From positions 1,054,001 through 1,118,000 of the forward strand of contig NZ_QBUG01000001.1 of the NCBI RefSeq assembly GCF_003058225.1: a stretch of 64,000 bases of DNA, given 5' to 3'. Numbering within the stretch: the stretch's first letter is position 1; every line of letters begins with the position of its first letter. Below are positions 28,163 to 36,635 of the stretch, piece after piece. This stretch comes from Promicromonospora sp. AC04. Its GTDB lineage: Bacteria; Actinomycetota; Actinomycetes; Actinomycetales; Cellulomonadaceae. A program made the position numbers and the translations under genes. Under the pieces are notes generated by a model, which was not told the DNA's origin, searched no databases, and saw nothing but the letters and a program-made list of their open reading frames with translations.

Positions 28163-29980
28163 TCAGTTGTTGTCGGCGTCCGTGAGGCCGGCGAGGCCCG
28201 AAGGGGTGCCGCCCTCGTCCCGCTTGGGTACCGGACGCTCGTAGTCGTCCTCGATAACCAGCTCCGCGACGTCGTCGCCGAGCTGGTTCAGCAGCGCGTG
28301 CCGCGCCTCGCGACGGCGCCGCTGCTCCAGCGGCTCCGGCACGGGTGCTGCGGCGATGAGGCGCTGCGTGTACTCCTCGCGGGGGTGGTGCAGCACCTCC
28401 TCGCGCGGGCCCTGCTCCACGATCTTGCCGTTCTGCAGCACCACCACGCGGTGGGCCAGCAGGTCGATCACCGCGAGGTCGTGGCTCACGAAGAGGCAGG
28501 CGAACTTGTACCGCTCCTGCAGCGCCGTGAACATCTTGAGCACGTTGGCCTGCACGGACACGTCCAGGGCCGACGTCGGCTCGTCCGCGACCAGCAGCTC
28601 GGGGTCGAGCGTGAGCGCCCGGGCGATGCTCACGCGCTGCCGCTGGCCGCCCGAGAGCTCGTGCGGGTACCGGTTGTAGACGCTGCGGGGCAGCTCGACG
28701 GCGTCGAGCAGCTCCAGCACGCGGCGGCGCCGCGACCGCTCGTCGCCCTCCTTGTGCACCACCAGCGGCTCCGCGATCACGTCACCGATGGGCAGGCGCG
28801 GGTTGAGCGACGACGCCGGGTCCTGGAACACGACGCCGATGCGCTTGCGCAGGGCCTTGAGCTCCTTGCCGCGGAGCTTCGTGAAGTCGGTCCCGAGGAT
28901 CGACACCGAGCCGGAGGCCGCGGGGATGAGCCCCAGCGCGCACTTGGCGATGGTGGACTTGCCGGAGCCCGACTCGCCCACGAGGCCCACGATCTCGCCC
29001 TGGGCCACGGACAGCGACACGTCGTCGACGGCCCGGAAGGTGGGCTTGCCCACCCGGTGGTACTCGATCACGAGGTTGCCCAGGTCGAGCGCGGGCAGGT
29101 CCTCGGGCGCCGCGTCGACCGGGGCGACGTCGCCGAACTGGCCCGGCCCGGACCCCAGGTGGGGCACGGCGGCCAGCAGGCGCTTCGTGTAGTCGTGGCG
29201 GGGGTGGTTGAGCACCTGGTCGGCGGTCCCCGTCTCGACGAGGTCACCCTTGAGCATGACCGCGACGCGGTCGGCCATGTCCGCCACGACGCCCATGTTG
29301 TGGGTGATCAGCAGGATGCCGGTGTTCAGCTTGTCCTTGAGCGAGCGCAGCAGGTCGAGGATGTCGGCCTGCACGGTCACGTCCAGGGCCGTGGTGGGCT
29401 CGTCGGCGATGATCACCTTGGGGTCGCACGCGATCGCCATGGCGATGACCACGCGCTGGCGCTGGCCGCCGGAGAGCTCGTGCGGGTACTGCTTGAGGCG
29501 GCGCTCCGGCTCGGGGATGCCGACCATGGTGAGCAGCTCCGCGGCCCGCGCCGTCGCCTGCTTGCCGAAGGCGATGCCGTGCAGCTGCAGGCCCTCGGTG
29601 AGCTGGTCGCCGATCGTGAGCACCGGGTTCAGGGCGGTCATGGGCTCCTGGAACACCATGGCCACGTCGTTGCCGCGCATGCTGCGCAGCCCCCTGCCGT
29701 CGAGGGCGCCCACCTCCTTGTTGCCCACGCGGATGGTGCCGCCGACGCGCGCGTTGCGGGGCAGCAGGCCGAGCGCCGTCATCGAGGTGACGGACTTGCC
29801 CGAGCCGGACTCGCCCACGAGCGCGACGACCTCCCCCGGGCGCACCTCCAGGTCGATGCCCTTGACGGCGTGCACGTCGCCGAATTCGGTCTTGAACGTG
29901 ACGGAGAGGTCCTCGAACGAGAGGACGGCGTCGCCGGTCGCGGTGACGGGACCGGGAGCGCTGATGTCGAGAGTCGTCAT
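28163..29980 (-). CDS. peptide/oligopeptide ABC transporter, fused DppD-DppF ATPases
   Basis: Cytosolic ATPase of a dipeptide/nickel-type importer. The 605 residues hold two complete ABC units fused in one chain. Unit one (about 20-280) has LVGESGSGKSVTSM, VFQEPMTALNPVLT, ELSGGQRQRVVIAMAIACD and VIIADEPTTALDVT. Unit two (about 310-560) has LVGESGSGKSTIAKCALG, VFQDPASSLNPRL, LSGGQRQRVSIARALTLDPE and LLVADEPTSALDVS. Both sites look catalytically intact. The usual oligopeptide-transporter C-terminal motif region follows each unit. ATG 29980 begins two bases after the upstream permease stop. Confidence 0.95.
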   Translation of the reverse strand: MTTLDISAPGPVTATGDAVLSFEDLSVTFKTEFGDVHAVKGIDLEVRPGEVVALVGESGSGKSVTSMTALGLLPRNARVGGTIRVGNKEVGALDGRGLRSMRGNDVAMVFQEPMTALNPVLTIGDQLTEGLQLHGIAFGKQATARAAELLTMVGIPEPERRLKQYPHELSGGQRQRVVIAMAIACDPKVIIADEPTTALDVTVQADILDLLRSLKDKLNTGILLITHNMGVVADMADRVAVMLKGDLVETGTADQVLNHPRHDYTKRLLAAVPHLGSGPGQFGDVAPVDAAPEDLPALDLGNLVIEYHRVGKPTFRAVDDVSLSVAQGEIVGLVGESGSGKSTIAKCALGLIPAASGSVSILGTDFTKLRGKELKALRKRIGVVFQDPASSLNPRLPIGDVIAEPLVVHKEGDERSRRRRVLELLDAVELPRSVYNRYPHELSGGQRQRVSIARALTLDPELLVADEPTSALDVSVQANVLKMFTALQERYKFACLFVSHDLAVIDLLAHRVVVLQNGKIVEQGPREEVLHHPREEYTQRLIAAAPVPEPLEQRRRREARHALLNQLGDDVAELVIEDDYERPVPKRDEGGTPSGLAGLTDADNN

Positions 29981-29982
29981 TC

Positions 29983-30981
29983 TCAGTCCTTGGTCCGGTT
30001 CTGGCGGGGGTCGAACGCGTCGCGCAGGCCGTCGCCGATGAAGTTCACGCACAGGGCGATGGTCAGGATCATCAGGCCGGGCCACCAGAACAGCCACGGC
30101 CGGGTCGCGAAGGCCGCCTGGTACTCGGAGATGAGGGTGCCGAGCGACGTGTCGGGCGGCTGCACGCCGAACCCGAGGAAGCTCAGCGAGGTCTCCAGCA
30201 GGATGGCGCTGGAGATCGAGAGCGTCGCGGACACGATGATGACGCCCACGGCGTTGGGCAGCACGTGCCGGCTGATGATGCGCCACGGGCTCGTGCCGAC
30301 GGCCTGGGCGGCGAGCACGAAGTCGCGCTCGCGCAGCGAGAGCACCTCGCCGCGCACCAGGCGGGCCAGGCCGGTCCAGGTGACCAGGCCGAGCACGAGG
30401 GCGAGGCCCAGGATGCCCCAGCCCGACGCCGTCTTGCCGAGCACCGCCGCGATGACCAGCAGCGGGATGACGATGAAGACGTCGGTCATCCGCATGAGGA
30501 TCGACTCCAGCCACCCGCGGTAGAAGCCCGCCAGGGCCCCGATCAGCGTGCCGACGACGGTCGAGATGATGCCGACGGCGAACGCGATGATCAGCGAGAA
30601 CTGCGTGCCACGCATGACCAGGGCGAAGTAGTCCTTGCCGCCCGTGTCCTGGCCGAACGGGTACGCCCAGGTGGGCGCGCCGTCGCCGATCTTGTCGTAC
30701 TGGAGCGTGTAGTCCTTGGGCCACCAGCCGGGGATGCTGCCGACTCCGATGGACGTGAACGCCACGACGATGATGATGCCGAGCACGATCATCGAGGTCA
30801 CCGCGGCGCGGTGCCGGAAGAACCGGCGCGCGACGAGCTGGCCCTGGCTGTAGGACTTGTCCTCGCCCGGCAGGGGGTCGGCAGAGCCACCTGCCGCGAG
30901 GCCGACGGCGTCGACGCCGGATGCCGAGATCTGCGGCTCGTAGTCCTCGCCGCCCGGATTGCTGTTCCTGATGTCACTCAT
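29983..30981 (-). CDS. peptide ABC transporter permease, DppC type
   Basis: Second membrane subunit of the peptide importer, 332 residues. An N-terminal cytosolic stretch of about 50 residues leads to the first span (AAVTSMIVLGIIIVVAFTSI), typical of OppC_N. The BPD_transp_1 core includes IGALAGFYRGWLESILMRMTD and the EAA-like coupling loop REFVLAAQAVGTSPWRIIS-type segment (here RERDFVLAAQAVGTSPW), then PNAVGVIIVSATLSISSAIL. The C-terminus FDPRQNRTKD resembles the DPR-ending of DppC proteins. It follows the DppB gene with a 27-base gap. Confidence 0.94.
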   Translation of the reverse strand: MSDIRNSNPGGEDYEPQISASGVDAVGLAAGGSADPLPGEDKSYSQGQLVARRFFRHRAAVTSMIVLGIIIVVAFTSIGVGSIPGWWPKDYTLQYDKIGDGAPTWAYPFGQDTGGKDYFALVMRGTQFSLIIAFAVGIISTVVGTLIGALAGFYRGWLESILMRMTDVFIVIPLLVIAAVLGKTASGWGILGLALVLGLVTWTGLARLVRGEVLSLRERDFVLAAQAVGTSPWRIISRHVLPNAVGVIIVSATLSISSAILLETSLSFLGFGVQPPDTSLGTLISEYQAAFATRPWLFWWPGLMILTIALCVNFIGDGLRDAFDPRQNRTKD

Positions 30982-31008
30982 GTCTGTGTCTCCTGCCGTG
31001 GCCCGCGC

Positions 31009-32529
31009 TCAGCGCCGGATCCGGGGGTCGAGGGCCGCGTACGCAATGTCTGCCACTAGGTTCATCACCACGGCGGCGACGCCCGTGACGAGGAAGAACG
31101 CCATGACCGGCGCGGGGTCGACGGCGTTCAGGCCGTCCTGGAACAGCGCGCCCATGCCCTTCCAGCCGAACACCTGCTCCGTGATGATCGCGCCGCCGAT
31201 GATGCCCGCGAAGTCGAAGGCGATGATCGTCGTGATCGGGATCAGTGCGTTGCGGAACGCGTGCTTGACGATGACCTCGCGCTCGGACAGGCCCTTCGAC
31301 CGGGCGGTGCGCACATAGTCCTGGTTCAGCGTCTCGAGCATCGAGGACCGCGTGTAGCGGGAGTAGCTCGCCACGGAGACCAGGGTGAGCAGGATGGTCG
31401 GCAGCAGGATCTGCGTGCCCAGGTCGAGCACCTGCTCCCAGAACCCGCCGGTGAAGTTCGGGGTCTGCGAGCCGATGGTCGAGATCGGGCGCGACTTGAC
31501 GCTCAGGAAGCTTGCCCAGTGCGCGATGAGGATGTCGGCGACGACCATGAGGCTGGTGATGACGCCCGTGATGCCGGTGACGAGCATCGACTGCTTGCGC
31601 GCGTAGCCACCCCAGGCGGCCCCGATCGCCACCGAGACCACGACGGCGACCACGAAGAGCCCGGCGAGCAGCAGCCACGAGGGCTGGTTGACCAGGAACG
31701 GCGCGGTGAGCCAGTAGGCGGCCACGCCGACGACGGCGGTGGTGAACGCAGCGTAGAGCGCGCGCCGGTTACGGACGCCGGCGACCAGCGCGGTGACGAG
31801 CACACCCGCGGCGGCCGAGACCAGCAGCACCCCGCCGATGCCGAACATCGGGTTGCGCCACCAGTCGAGGGCGTTGAACACGAAGAGCACGACAGTGACG
31901 AATCCGAACACGGCGGCAGCAGTGATCAGCCGGCGCTTGGTGGTCCCGCCGAGCACTGCCTGGAGCACGAAGGCCGCCAGCACCGCGACGATGACTATGG
32001 TCCACGGCGCGTACTGGCCCACGGCGATCCAGTTGTTGTACTGGATGGCCGCGTACTCCTTGAGCAGGGTCGCCGCCCAGAACACCGGCAGCGAGAAGAA
32101 GAGGAACGCGCTGAAGGTGATGGTGTAGTCGAAGCCCGAGTACTGCCGGATCGCGGTGAGGATACCGAGCGCGATGCCGACGAAGATGGCGAGCAGCGTA
32201 GCCACGGTCACGAGCCGTAGCGTCGAGGACGCCGCCTGCTGCGTCAGCGTCGCAACGTCGATTCCGTTGACGGTGACACCGAGGTCACAGTTCCCGGTGA
32301 AGCACCCTCCGACGCCCTTGAGCCAGTCCCAGTACCGCTCGTACCAAGGGTCGTCGAGCCGCATCCGCGCGATGCGCTCTGCGATGAGCGTGGCGCGGTT
32401 CGGGTCGTTGGACTCACGCAGGTCCTTGAGCGGGTCGCCCGAGTTGATGGTCAGGACGTAGACGAGCAATGAGGCGCCGAGCAGGACGAGCGCCGAGGCG
32501 CCGATGCGCCGGAGAATGAACTTGAGCAC
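31009..32529 (-). CDS. peptide ABC transporter permease, DppB type with large extra membrane insertion
   Basis: First membrane subunit of the peptide importer. GTG 32529 (VLKFILRRIGASALVLLGAS) is chosen by homology and the AAGGG upstream; the frame is open from 32601. At 506 residues it is some 180 longer than a standard DppB. The normal N-terminal part ends around KEYAAIQYNNWIAVGQ. About 150 residues of hydrophobic sequence with roughly six predicted spans then follow (for example YAPWTIVIVAVLAAFVLQAV and PSWLLLAGLFVVAVVVSVAI). The family C-terminal half resumes with PTILLTLVSVASYSRYTRSS, the EAA-type loop TARSKGLSEREVIVKHAFRN, and DPRIRR at the end. The insertion has no assigned role. Confidence 0.9.
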   Translation of the reverse strand: MLKFILRRIGASALVLLGASLLVYVLTINSGDPLKDLRESNDPNRATLIAERIARMRLDDPWYERYWDWLKGVGGCFTGNCDLGVTVNGIDVATLTQQAASSTLRLVTVATLLAIFVGIALGILTAIRQYSGFDYTITFSAFLFFSLPVFWAATLLKEYAAIQYNNWIAVGQYAPWTIVIVAVLAAFVLQAVLGGTTKRRLITAAAVFGFVTVVLFVFNALDWWRNPMFGIGGVLLVSAAAGVLVTALVAGVRNRRALYAAFTTAVVGVAAYWLTAPFLVNQPSWLLLAGLFVVAVVVSVAIGAAWGGYARKQSMLVTGITGVITSLMVVADILIAHWASFLSVKSRPISTIGSQTPNFTGGFWEQVLDLGTQILLPTILLTLVSVASYSRYTRSSMLETLNQDYVRTARSKGLSEREVIVKHAFRNALIPITTIIAFDFAGIIGGAIITEQVFGWKGMGALFQDGLNAVDPAPVMAFFLVTGVAAVVMNLVADIAYAALDPRIRR

Positions 32530-32679
32530 GGGGTGGCCCTTCGAGGCGGACGCAGCACGGCGTCTGCTGGGGAAAGCGATCAGCGTGTCACTATAGGACA
32601 CCGGATGAAAATTGCCACCATCGGCCCAGGTCAGGCCGGGAATTAATCCTGGACACCACTCTGGACGGCGGCAGACAGC

Positions 32680-32717
32680 CCTGCGGGGAAGGGAACAGGC
32701 GCTCCCTTCCCCGCAGG
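32680..32717. terminator. intra-operon hairpin after the binding-protein gene
   Basis: Perfect 15-base arms (CCTGCGGGGAAGGGA at 32680-32694 and its complement at 32703-32717) with an 8-base loop, 19 bases past the stop of the binding-protein gene and 151 bases before the DppB start on the minus strand. No U-tract follows. Such hairpins after binding-protein genes often stabilise or partly terminate mRNA so that more binding protein than permease is made. Confidence 0.6.
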
Positions 32718-32735
32718 TCTTGCGTCAGGCTCGCG

Positions 32736-34553
32736 TCAGGAGGCGCGAGACCACTGCTCGGCGTTCCACACGACGCCGCTCTGGGCGGCGGTGTTGAACA
32801 CGTTGCTCAGGCTCGAGCTGTTGGCGATGACGCCCGGGTGGGCGAAGAGCGGGATACCGAAGAGCGTGTCCCACAGCTGCTTCTCGATGATCACGGTCTG
32901 CTCGGCGTGCACTGCCTCGTCCGTGGTCGAGGCCAGCGTGTCCCACGCCTCGTCGACGGTCGCGTCGGAGTACTTGCCATAGTTCTGCGGGAAGTCCGTC
33001 GCGTAGATGTTCTGGCCCGATGCGATCTGGCCCGAACCAGCCCAGGCGAACAGCGCTACCTCGTAGTCACCGTTCGGCAGGTCCTTGTCGAAGAAGTCCT
33101 CCGCGGCGTTGTCGACGATGTCGAAGCCGACCTGGTCGCACGAGGACTTGATGGCCTCGACCTCGGCGGCACGACGCGGGTTCGGCGCGGCGTAGCCGAT
33201 ACGAACCTCCACGCCGTCCTCGAGGCCCGCGGCAGCGAACTTCTCCTTGGCGGCGTCGAGGTCGACCTCGTCGTACCGGCCGTCGTAGGACTGGGACACG
33301 ACGTCCTCGTAGTTCTCCTGGAACGGGAAGACCTCGCGGGCGTTCATGACGACGGCCTCGGGGTCGATCGGCGCGATCAGGTCGTCGACGATCTTCTGGC
33401 GCGGCACGCAGAGCGCGAACGCCTCACGGGCCTCCAGGCTGTCGGAGAAGATGCCGTCGCCGAAGTTGAAGTCGAGGTGCTCCCAGGTCAGGTTCTGGTT
33501 GGTGTCCACCTTGACCGCGTCGCCGAGCTGCTCGAGCTGCTGCACCGTGTCGACGGTCGGACCGTTCGGCTGGATGACGTCGAGGTCACCGTTGGCGAGC
33601 GCCTGGATCTGCGCGTCGGCGGCGACGAAGCGGATCGTGAGCTCCTTCGTGGCGGCCGGCGTGCCCCAGTAGGCGTCGTTCGCCTCGAGGGTGATGTACT
33701 GACCGGCCTCCCAGCCGTCGGCCTTGAAGTCGTACGGGCCGCTGACCGGAGCGATCTTCGGGTCCGGGACCTCGCCCGGCTGCGACAGCCAGCCCTTGTT
33801 CCAGAAGTCGGCGGCCTTCTTCAGGACGTCCATGTCCAGGTCCTGGATCGCGGTGACGAGCTCCTCGGTGGAGACGCCCGCCTGCTCGGCGACGACGTGT
33901 GCCGGGAAGGCGCCACCGATCTGGATCTTCCAGTCGGCGTACACCCGCTCGTAGTCGTAGGTGAACGTCTTCGCGTCCGGCGAGTCCGCCTGCGGCCCCT
34001 CGGGGACGTAGTCGCCCAGCGTCAGGCCGGAGATGTGGTTGAAGAGCGGGTTGGTCTCAGTGCCGTCCTTGGTGACCTTGCCGTCCTTGGTGATCGCCTG
34101 GGCGGCCCAGTCGAGCAGGTAGTCGGCGTAGGTGATCGGCGTGCCGTCCGACCAGACCGCCTCGTCGTTGAGGGTGTACTCGACCTGCAGCGGGTCCTCG
34201 GAGATGGCCTTGTAGGTGCCGTACTCCTCGTCCGCGCAGATGGCGCCGTCGGTACCGAAGTACCAGAAGCCGCCGATGAGGCGCTCGGTCACGGCGCTGT
34301 TGTACGTGGAGTAGGTCTCCGGCGTGTTCGAGTTGTAACCGAGGAACTCGTCCTCGACAGACACCTTGACCTCACCGTCGGCGGTCTCGATGTCACCGAG
34401 ATCGGCCTTGCACGGACCGGCGGCCGTTGCGGTGGTCTCCGTGGACTCACCTTCGGCCGGGTCGTTACTGCCCGCCGGGCTGGTGCACGCCGAGAACAGC
34501 AGCGCACCACTGGCAGCCACCGCGACGGCAGCGCTCAGTCGCCTGATCTTCAA
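32736..34553 (-). CDS. peptide-type ABC transporter substrate-binding lipoprotein (SBP_bac_5)
   Basis: Extracytoplasmic binding protein of 605 residues. The signal peptide MKIRRLSAAVAVAASGALLF ends in the lipobox FSAC with Cys at residue 23. A Glu/Thr-rich linker follows, then the family-5 binding-protein fold: YNSNTPETYSTYNSAV, LNDEAVWSDGTPITYADYLL (the typical WHDGxPxTAxD equivalent), GPYDFKADGWEAGQYITLE and RVFPFQENY-like C-terminal lobe segments (here AREVFPFQENY). It heads the importer operon. The 231 bases upstream (34554-34784) contain an inverted pair ACCGA/TCGGT around 34705-34727 but no clear promoter boxes. Confidence 0.93.
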   Translation of the reverse strand: MKIRRLSAAVAVAASGALLFSACTSPAGSNDPAEGESTETTATAAGPCKADLGDIETADGEVKVSVEDEFLGYNSNTPETYSTYNSAVTERLIGGFWYFGTDGAICADEEYGTYKAISEDPLQVEYTLNDEAVWSDGTPITYADYLLDWAAQAITKDGKVTKDGTETNPLFNHISGLTLGDYVPEGPQADSPDAKTFTYDYERVYADWKIQIGGAFPAHVVAEQAGVSTEELVTAIQDLDMDVLKKAADFWNKGWLSQPGEVPDPKIAPVSGPYDFKADGWEAGQYITLEANDAYWGTPAATKELTIRFVAADAQIQALANGDLDVIQPNGPTVDTVQQLEQLGDAVKVDTNQNLTWEHLDFNFGDGIFSDSLEAREAFALCVPRQKIVDDLIAPIDPEAVVMNAREVFPFQENYEDVVSQSYDGRYDEVDLDAAKEKFAAAGLEDGVEVRIGYAAPNPRRAAEVEAIKSSCDQVGFDIVDNAAEDFFDKDLPNGDYEVALFAWAGSGQIASGQNIYATDFPQNYGKYSDATVDEAWDTLASTTDEAVHAEQTVIIEKQLWDTLFGIPLFAHPGVIANSSSLSNVFNTAAQSGVVWNAEQWSRAS

Positions 34554-34784
34554 TGTTCCTCCTCAGGGGAATGCCGGCGTCGAACCACCGCCACCACGCC
34601 GCAGCGCGTGGGGTGAGACGTCCGTCACCGTCATGGTTTCCGCTCACGCTACTCACGTGATGGGAGGGTTTGCCCTACTTCGACGTTGGGCGGATCTGAT
34701 CGTTACCGACCTGATATCGCTCGGTAGCGGCGCCGTCGCCGCGCATCAGAGGCGGAAACAGAGCGGTAACACCCGGGGTGAAGT

Positions 34785-35243
34785 TCACACCCAACCGTGC
34801 GAGCGCGCCACCGCGACAAAGGCACCTCGGGTCGCCAGGACCTGCTCGGCGGTGAGGGTCGGCACGGCCGCAAGGAGGACCTCTGTCACCTCGACGGCGA
34901 GCTCCCGCTCGGAGGGCCCGTCACCGTCTGGCCGCGACCCGACGTCGGACAGGGGCGGGAGGAAGGCGGGAGCGGGCGCGGCAGACCCCGAGCCGACGGC
35001 GGCCGAAGCCATCGCCGGGGCGAGAGCCGACGCCGGGGCCGGCGTCACCAGGGTGACCGTCGAGGCCTTCAGACCCCGGTCGCCGTCCTCCACCGCGAAG
35101 TCCACCACCGCGCCGACAGCGAGGTTGCGCTTGTCGAACTCGAGGTCGTTGACGTGGATGAACACGTCGTCGCCACCCGAGTCCGGCGCAACGAACCCGT
35201 AGCCGCGAACCTCATCGAACCTGATGACCTTGCCTTGAACCAC
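34785..35243 (-). CDS. cold-shock-domain protein with long C-terminal extension
   Basis: Probable RNA/single-strand nucleic-acid binding protein of 152 residues. The N-terminal 65 residues are a cold-shock domain: VVQGKVIRFDEVRGYGFVAP carries the RNP1-like KxxxGYGFI motif and DDVFIHVNDLE the RNP2-like VFVH motif. The C-terminal part is an Ala/Pro-rich linker followed by a predicted helical segment (ELAVEVTEVLLAAVPTLTAE) not found in classic CspA. I start at GTG 35243; GTG 35252 is also possible, and AGGCGGAG lies upstream of both. It is divergent from the GGCT-like gene. The tail resembles extensions seen in other Micrococcales proteins, with no known role. Confidence 0.85.
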   Translation of the reverse strand: MVQGKVIRFDEVRGYGFVAPDSGGDDVFIHVNDLEFDKRNLAVGAVVDFAVEDGDRGLKASTVTLVTPAPASALAPAMASAAVGSGSAAPAPAFLPPLSDVGSRPDGDGPSERELAVEVTEVLLAAVPTLTAEQVLATRGAFVAVARSHGWV

Positions 35244-35471
35244 GACACACACTCCGCCTCGTAAGAACCCCTGCGCCAACGAGTCTAGGACGCTTGTCCA
35301 ACTCCGCGTCGTCGAACACGCGCGGCTCTTCCCGCGTCCCGTCACGGCCGCGTTCCGCCACGATCACGTAACGTGTAGGTCGTTTGCCCGGCACGACCTT
35401 CCCGAGGAGATCTCCCGCTGGCTTCCCCGCCGACGCCCCCGCCGACCCCGTCCACGACGGAGGTCTGGTAC

Positions 35472-36044
35472 GTGAGCTACGGGTCCAACATGGCCCGGGC
35501 CCGCCTGACCTGCTATCTCGCGGGCGGGCGCCCGCCGGGCGCGCGGCGGCAGTACCCGGGCGCGCGGGACCGCACCCTCCCCCGCGAGGACCGGGCGGTC
35601 CACCTGCCCGGGCGCCTCTGGTTCGCGGGTGAGTCAACCGTGTGGGGCGGCGGCATCGCCTTCTACGACCATGACGCCACCGGCCCGACGCCGGCCCGCG
35701 CGTACCTCATCACCGCTGCCCAGCTCGCCGACCTCGCCGCACAGGAGATGCATCGTTCCCCGGCGCCCGGCGGCCCGCTGGAGGCCGCCCTCCTCGCGGG
35801 CATAGCCGGCCGGCACACGGCGGGGCCGGGCCGCTACGAGACGCTGGTCGCCGTCGGACGGCTGGACGGGCTGCCGATGCTCACCTTCACCGCGCCGCAC
35901 GGGCACGCGGACGTGGCCCACTCGGCGCCGTCCGCCGCGTACGTGGCCATGATCGGGGCGGGCCTGCGCGAGGCGCACGGCTGGTCCGACGCCGAGGTCA
36001 CGGCCTACCTGGCGACGGTGGCCCCTCGCGACGCCACCGCCTGA
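35472..36044 (+). CDS. gamma-glutamylcyclotransferase-fold protein
   Basis: A 190-residue cytosolic protein starting with the YGSNM motif of gamma-glutamylcyclotransferase/AIG2-like enzymes (VSYGSNMARARLTCYL). GRLWFAGESTVWGGGIAFYD then forms the next strands and YETLVAVGRLDGLPMLTF a later one. The catalytic Glu region is not obvious, so activity is uncertain. GTG 35472 has GGAGG eight bases upstream, but it leaves only one residue before the conserved Tyr. An in-frame CTG at 35418, preceded by GAGGAGA seven bases upstream, would add LASPPTPPPTPSTTEVWY, which completes the first strand. The 228-base region shared with the divergent cold-shock gene has no other feature I can name. Confidence 0.72.
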   Translation: MSYGSNMARARLTCYLAGGRPPGARRQYPGARDRTLPREDRAVHLPGRLWFAGESTVWGGGIAFYDHDATGPTPARAYLITAAQLADLAAQEMHRSPAPGGPLEAALLAGIAGRHTAGPGRYETLVAVGRLDGLPMLTFTAPHGHADVAHSAPSAAYVAMIGAGLREAHGWSDAEVTAYLATVAPRDATA

Positions 36045-36062
36045 CGGCGCTAGCGTGCCTCC

Positions 36063-36593
36063 ATGACGATCCGCGCGCTGGAGACCTCCGAGGTGCTGCG
36101 GCGCGCGGACGAGATCGCCGGGATCTACCAGCGGGCCTTCGGCTACTCCGACGAGCGCCGCGACCACTTCCGGGACACCCGGCTCGCCTACCTGCCGCTG
36201 TACGACGGCGCGCTGACGTTCGGCGCGTTCGACGGCGAGACCCTCGTGGGGTTCGTGTACGGGTTCGACTACCAGAGCGACCACTGGTGGCCGCAGCAGG
36301 TCGGGCCGGCGCTCGTGAACGCCGGGCACGCGGACTGGACGGTCGACACGTTCGAGCTCAACGAGCTGGAGATCCTGCCAGGGCACCAGGGCCAGGGCCT
36401 CGGGACCGCGCTGATGCGGGAGCTGCTCGGCCGGACCCCGCACCGGCACACCCTGCTGTCCACCACCGCCGACCCCGCCGACCGGGCCAAGGTGCTCTAT
36501 CGCCGCCTCGGGTTCGTGGACCTGGTGCCCGGGTTCCGCTACGCCGGGATCACCGAGCCGGCGAACATCATGGGCCGACGGCGGGCGGGCTGA
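36063..36593 (+). CDS. GNAT-family N-acetyltransferase
   Basis: Cytosolic acetyltransferase of 176 residues with a GNAT fold. The acetyl-CoA-binding motif A is ELNELEILPGHQGQGLGTAL (with the GxGxG/A-like loop QGQGLGTA), and motif B is AKVLYRRLGFVDLVPGFRY. The N-terminal half has GALTFGAFDGETLVGFVYGF as the preceding strands. The acceptor substrate cannot be read from sequence. It follows the GGCT-like gene by 18 bases on the same strand and may be co-transcribed with it; it converges with another acetyltransferase gene. A 14-bp palindrome CGCCGGATCCGGCG (36622-36635) separates the two stops. Confidence 0.87.
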   Translation: MTIRALETSEVLRRADEIAGIYQRAFGYSDERRDHFRDTRLAYLPLYDGALTFGAFDGETLVGFVYGFDYQSDHWWPQQVGPALVNAGHADWTVDTFELNELEILPGHQGQGLGTALMRELLGRTPHRHTLLSTTADPADRAKVLYRRLGFVDLVPGFRYAGITEPANIMGRRRAG

Positions 36594-36635
36594 GGTTCGG
36601 CCCGGGCGCCGTCGGCCCCTGCGCCGGATCCGGCG

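Noticed and set aside
34778-34790. Palindrome GTGAA-G-TTCAC near the end of the cold-shock gene, considered as an operator
   Set aside because: It overlaps the stop codon of the cold-shock gene, far from any start, and has no second copy nearby.
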